A DNA stretch of 64,000 nucleotides from Aulostomus chinensis (Eukaryota; Chordata; Actinopteri; Syngnathiformes; Aulostomidae), in assembly GCA_037954235.1 (NCBI GenBank), contig JBBMOA010000004.1, forward strand, positions 13,259,101-13,323,100, written 5' to 3'. Below the pieces are notes generated by a model. The model saw nothing but the letters and a program-made list of their open reading frames with translations, was not told where the DNA came from and ran no database searches. Positions 59,599 to 64,000 of this stretch are shown piece by piece; the first letter of the stretch is position 1; each line of letters opens with the position of its first letter. Both the position numbers and the translations under genes were made by a program.

Positions 59599-62349
59599 GC
59601 ATTTTAGTAAGGCAAAAATAGTGTGTTCCATTGAAATTTTAATAATTTGTTCGGAAGGGATAGGGCAGGAGTTCAACAGAGCACACACACACACACACAC
59701 ATACACACACACTCACTCAGTAGCATTGTTTTGATATTTCTCTTTCGAGTGGGAGGACTGAGAGGCATGAGCGCGTGCCTGCTATGCAGATTTATAAACT
59801 AGGCCAAGGAGTAATCTTATGCAATGACCATATAGAGTGTACTGTCGGGCTGTCTGAAGCAGCAGCCCAGCTCTCCACCGCGCGGCCCCAGGGGTCCCGC
59901 AGAGAGCCCCCAGGTGCTCAGCTTCTCCCTCCGGCTGCCTCTGTGTCTGATTAGGAAAACCTTCCCTCCATCACCTTCTCATCCTGATTAACTTTGCATT
60001 GTCACTAATCAAAGCCGGTCTGATTCAGCTCTGCTGCACTGGAACACACCGTCCCCAAACTACCCGCGTTGTCACTTCTCACACTCAGAGCCAGATGTTT
60101 GTTTGTTCCATTCCGGGGGGGGGGGGGGGGGGGTCTTGATATTTGATTTAATGGAAAACTGCTAAAAGTTGAGACGTACCTGACAAAGCAGGGACGTCAG
60201 GTTCTTCTCCACGTCGAGCGTCTCTGTTCTTTTTGACTAGTGCGTGCTCGTCATTTATGTGTTTTTGTTAAGTTGTAGACAATGTTTACCTGCCTTATCC
60301 ACCCCGGCGCTGCTTTACAATACACCTCTCCTAAAAAAGCTGTCATAAATGCTTGTAAGCACATTATTACTGGCATTGAAAACACTTCATAAACCATTAT
60401 CAGTTTTGTATAACTCATAACCTCCCATACATCGATGCAGGCTCACTATTTGGCAAAACTACTGCATTTTTCTCAATCTTGGTAGCAAGATCCTTAGGGG
60501 ACCCTGAAACTAAATCCTTGTCAGTCTCTCTTATTAACCTTTTGTTTTTTTTAAACCTTGTCTTTAAAATGTAACAAGTACATATATTCATGTTAAAATG
60601 TCAGCCGGCAAAAGCCAAAAGCTTTGAGAAACGTCGTCAAAAGTCATGTAGTGCAATCGGTGTTTAGTTTCGATTGTTGTTCATCTGTACATGTCGTCCT
60701 CCAAATATCGTGACCATCACTCTGAAAAACAACACGCCAGCTAAATGGAGGGGATGAATGCAACATCAGTCCAGCGGAGTGTAAACGCAGAGCAGGAACA
60801 CGGTGTCAACAGTGTTGCTGCGCTAATTGTCTTCTACTTGGCTGCAGGAGAGTTTACAGGATGAATGTTAAACTGATAAAGCCGCTTCATTTGAAACTAT
60901 GCCAACATTATTTCAGGCTGCGCTAATTACAATTCCATGTAAATGCGGTCCTCCGTACTAATTGATTGTTAGGCCAGCGCAGGAACATTTACCATAAGAT
61001 TCCTTCAGGGAATTACGTGATAAACAACCTGAGCGTACATCATCACCTCAGTTATTTATTTGATGGATTTCTGGCCAAATCTGTTCTCGTACGTCTCTGT
61101 TTGATTCTCATTTGTCCGTGCAAATGTCCTCCGCAGAAGGACAGGGAAAAAAATGATTGAGATTTCCGATCAATTTAAGATGTAAAAAAATAAATAAAGA
61201 TTAAATGCATGTGATCAAACCCTCTCTCTCTCTCTCTCTCTGCTCCTCTTTACTCATTTTTAATGCAATTTCATCACTTGTCTTGTTTCTCCTCAGGTTT
61301 TCACATCTTATTTCCTCTTCCTCACTCACTTGGCAAATCCAGACTTCCACTCCTGTTCTCTTCTCACCAGTTCTCCTCTTCTGTCCTCCTGGCTCCTCAT
61401 CATCGTTCTTCTCTCTCCCCTTTACTCCAATCTGTCACCGGGAACTGGGAAAAACGGAGAGAATGGAGCTCGCTCCAAAACCATCTCACATACTCACATA
61501 AATTGCAAAAGCAAATTTGGGAGCTCCTTCTAGACATGTCATCGTGAGCTGAGTTCCGTCAGGGAACTCTGAGGGAAGAGGAGAGGGCAGCTTTGAGGAT
61601 CCTGTCAAAAATGACTGACAACTGTCAGGCATTTGAAGGAAAATCTGCTTTGATCCCTCACAACAACACAGACATATTCTGCAGCTTAATCCCCGAGGAG
61701 AACAGACATGAAACATAGAAGCAGAAATATATGACGTTGCAGACTCGCATTGAAAAGTTGCTGGCCGACGTTATTAACATTGAGGTGCACAACGGGAAAC
61801 ATTGTAAAGACTTATGGTTGTGCATAGTTGCCAACGTGGGATACCAGACGTCTGAGATCTCCGCCTGCGGAAGTTTGTGGATTTGTTAGCGCTGTAATTA
61901 CTTGACGGGTGTACCTGCATGATTTTGAGGACAAGCCCCACCAGAAATGATGCCAGGACATGAGGACGTTGTTTGCGGGCGCACGAGTTGAAGTCCACCG
62001 GAAAGACTCGAAGTGGTATTTTTGTTCGTTTGGTTTTTTTTAAAATTCTTAATTGTTTTCACCCGCCGTGACTGAAGCGTTCGACTCGAGACAACTTCAA
62101 ATGACTTGTTTTGTGTTTCCCTCTGGCGTAAATGAAAGAGATACTTCACCAGAAAGTGTCTTTTTGCTTTTCAAGTACTCATTAAAAGGTGTCTGGAGCT
62201 CATGAAGAATCTCCCTCCCTCCTAATTTACCTCTTGGTGACTTTCGAATGCAGAAAGAGCCAGCTATGTGTCGTGAGCTCAAAGCTCATTGCATCAATTA
62301 CAATAAATTCACATGAATCCTAATTTATGCCCAATAATCCACAAAGACT

Positions 62350-62740
62350 TTGCTTTTCAGATTCAGATTCAGATAACTTTATTTATCCCCGAGAGGCAAT
62401 TAAAGATCACAACTCAAAGCCTGATACAACTATCACAAGCCGTCACAATTATTACAGATTGAAAGTAATAATGGTACACTTCAGAATTTTAACAACAGCA
62501 CATATACATTTGTTGTGTATGTACGCTAAACTTGAGCAGTCCATTGACCCAATGGAGGCAAGTGAGAGTGAGGCGTCGCAGCAAGAGAGCAGCCTCAGCC
62601 AAGCCCGGGCGGGGGCAGGCTGCAGCCAACAGGCGCTGCCACCCCAAGGGAGGTGGAGAGGGCAGAGGCGGGGGTCAGGAATACACGGGGGAGGGGGGGA
62701 TAGTACTGCTTTTAATGATAAATAAGCTGGCTGCAACCAT
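62350..62740 (-). mobile_element. 5'-truncated non-LTR retroelement, antisense, with (TCTGAA)n tail
   Basis: On the minus strand the 3' end reads aattgcctctcggggataaataaagttatctgaatctgaatctgaa, a LINE-type tail followed by a TCTGAA hexamer repeat. The region toward 62740 is unusually GC-rich (ggcgctgcc, gcgggggca, ggagggggga) compared with its surroundings and gives open frames on both strands (62327-62725 and 62452-62832), which I treat as repeat-derived. The upstream boundary is approximate. Confidence 0.5.
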
Positions 62741-62927
62741 TCTGGGTTCGGCGCAACCATGAACGAGTGCCACAAATGAAGGTTTGTGAGCCGAAATTTA
62801 AGCTTCTGTCCATTACTGTGACCATCCGTCACAAATTAGCTTTTAGCTAAACATACGCACCTGGCTCTTTCTGCTTTCCATGACGACAAAGAAGTGATGC
62901 GGGAGGGGGAAATATGTCTTTGGCAGC

Positions 62928-62931
<4 letters not shown>

Positions 62932-62977
<46 letters not shown>
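62932..62977. repeat. (TA)23 microsatellite
   Basis: Uninterrupted TA tract, self-complementary and prone to cruciform extrusion and replication slippage. Confidence 0.95.
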
Positions 62978-62979
<2 letters not shown>

Positions 62980-63750
62980 AATGGAAAAACAAAACTATTT
63001 AACCATTTCCAGGAGACATTTTAGCTGTGTGGCTCCTCAGAGAGCTCAACTGTTGTAACTAGTTTTAAAAAAATGCACAAAGGCGATCAAGAATGACATT
63101 TCGTAGAAAGATGATCCACTTCCTTCCAACTCCTTCCAAGCCAATCGCGCCCGTCATTTTAAACACCATTGTAGCTTTTTAAAACAGAGTAATCCAGTTT
63201 GTGCATTGACGTTTATACCATAATATGTGTCGGTCATATTCTTGCCGCAGCAGCCGGCGTTTGATCCGCCTGCCACTGAATATATCTTTGAATCTTCAGC
63301 TGGTAAAGTTTGAAGTTGATGGTTCAACTCCCGGAGGTTTGGTTTCTCGTGGAAGCAGCTCGTCCCGTGCAGATGAAGAAAACACTTTTTTGAAGAGTCG
63401 AGGGCCAACTTGTGGATATCTGACTGCCTTCTATGGATACGGGATGCAACTTTTTCGATTCCTAGTTTAAAAAACTTCTTTAAATCAGTGTGACTTCCTT
63501 AAAGGAAAAAAAACCTTTTTCTTTAATTTTTTTCATAAAAAGAGAGATTTCAGAATATTTTAGGATAGATTTTACCAGTCAAATGCCTACGGATGTGCAA
63601 ATTTAAAAAAGAAGAAGAAGAAGAAGAAAAGCACGCTCCTTCCAGTTATTTAACCATCCGATTCCTGGTTACACGATGCTGCTGTAAACTAAAGCAGACA
63701 AGTAAACAAGCCCTTCCTCACTTCTCTCTCTGCTGTTGTTTTTCTTCCAG

Positions 63751-63808
63751 AGCTTCCGTACGGCTGGGAGAAAATCGATGACCCCATTTACGGCAGCTAC
63801 TATGTTGA
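63751..63808 (+). CDS. magi2: magi2 internal exon: first half of WW domain 2
   Basis: Internal exon of 58 bp after the acceptor ttcttccag and before the donor gtaagt. Phase 1 in (G|AG gives Glu), phase 2 out (GA|, expected Asp). It encodes LPYGWEKIDDPIYGSYYV, the N-terminal half of the second WW domain with its first signature Trp and the YYV strand. The second half, expected to begin DHINR in this family, lies in an exon beyond the window. It follows the WW1 exon after a 17.8 kb intron. The residue at the end of PIYG is Ser where human MAGI2 is recalled to have Thr, a conservative change. Frame continuity with 45896-45975 is exact. Confidence 0.94.
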
Positions 63809-64000
63809 GTAAGTTGGGTTCCATCTTTAATATATAATGACTTGCTTTTGATTTCCAGTGTAGCTCGCTGGTGCTTTATTAATCGTGTTTATTAGGAGCA
63901 GACTGGCGCTGGAGCCCAGGAAGCAATACTGCCTTTGTCTGCCTGCTGACAGATGACTATTTGTTTGCAGAGGGAAGTTTATTCGTCTGTGTGCGCTGTG
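63809..64000 (+). other. magi2: magi2 intron splitting WW domain 2, 5' end only
   Basis: Begins with the donor gtaagt directly after the GA of the split Asp codon and runs off the window. No feature is seen in these 192 bases. Confidence 0.85.

Larger units (their letters stand above)
45976..63750 (+). other. magi2: magi2 intron between the two WW domains (17.8 kb)
   Basis: Phase-1 intron, donor gtgagt and acceptor ttccag; the largest complete intron in the window. It holds a SINE-like copy with target-site duplication (54209-54607), three retroelement 3' tails (48420-48560, 54130-54186, and one in antisense at 62350-62740), many dinucleotide tracts and poly-G/C runs. No other exon was recognised. 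Other stretches, for example 46200-48300, 49250-51150, 52100-53850, 54700-57500 and 60150-61200, hold nothing I can name. Confidence 0.8.

Noticed and set aside
62327..62832. 126-132 codon frames on both strands
   Set aside because: They lie in the GC-rich body of an antisense retroelement remnant and look like no known reverse transcriptase.

Overview
This window looks like vertebrate nuclear DNA, most likely from a ray-finned (percomorph-type) fish. It has split coding exons with GT-AG introns and abundant (CA)n, (CT)n and long poly-G/poly-C tracts. It also carries tRNA-derived SINE-like repeats and non-LTR retroelement 3' tails of kinds common in teleosts, and no compact prokaryotic-style genes. 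There is no operon, CRISPR array, phage or other bacterial-type system.

The only gene I can support is magi2 (membrane-associated guanylate kinase, WW and PDZ domain containing 2; also S-SCAM/ARIP1), on the + strand. Five internal exons were found by splice sites, reading-frame continuity and recognisable protein sequence: 32010-32129 (end of the guanylate-kinase-like domain), 37960-38175 (basic/acidic linker), 41879-42089 (linker plus first half of WW1), 45896-45975 (second half of WW1) and 63751-63808 (first half of WW2). Together they give 685 coding bases, 227 complete codons, in one open frame with no stops. The gene continues beyond both ends of the window: the PDZ0 and early GK exons lie upstream, the rest of WW2 and the PDZ domains downstream.

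Region by region: 1-32009 is the 3' part of a large intron. It holds a SINE-like repeat (8991-9345), an inverted-repeat element (8296-8859), a decayed internally repetitive element (about 16560-17190), a perfect 20-bp palindrome (22541-22560) and a second SINE-like copy (about 30255-30492). 32130-37959 is an intron with an 18-bp hairpin. 38176-41878 is an intron packed with inverted-repeat, MITE-like elements (39401-39871, 40051-40382, 40558-41255). 42090-45895 is an intron with a nested SINE insertion flanked by a 12-bp target-site duplication. 45976-63750 is the largest complete intron (17.8 kb), with a third SINE copy (13-bp target-site duplication), retroelement tails and a dense microsatellite cluster near 58.9-59.7 kb.

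The protein is a scaffold. The GK-like domain is followed by a charged linker and two tandem WW domains that bind proline-rich (PPxY-type) ligands, upstream of PDZ domains that bind receptors and adhesion proteins at synapses and epithelial junctions. Nothing here amounts to an undescribed system. The more interesting signals are the exon/phase architecture of the WW pair, the divergence of the linker, and several inverted-repeat or nested elements inside the introns.
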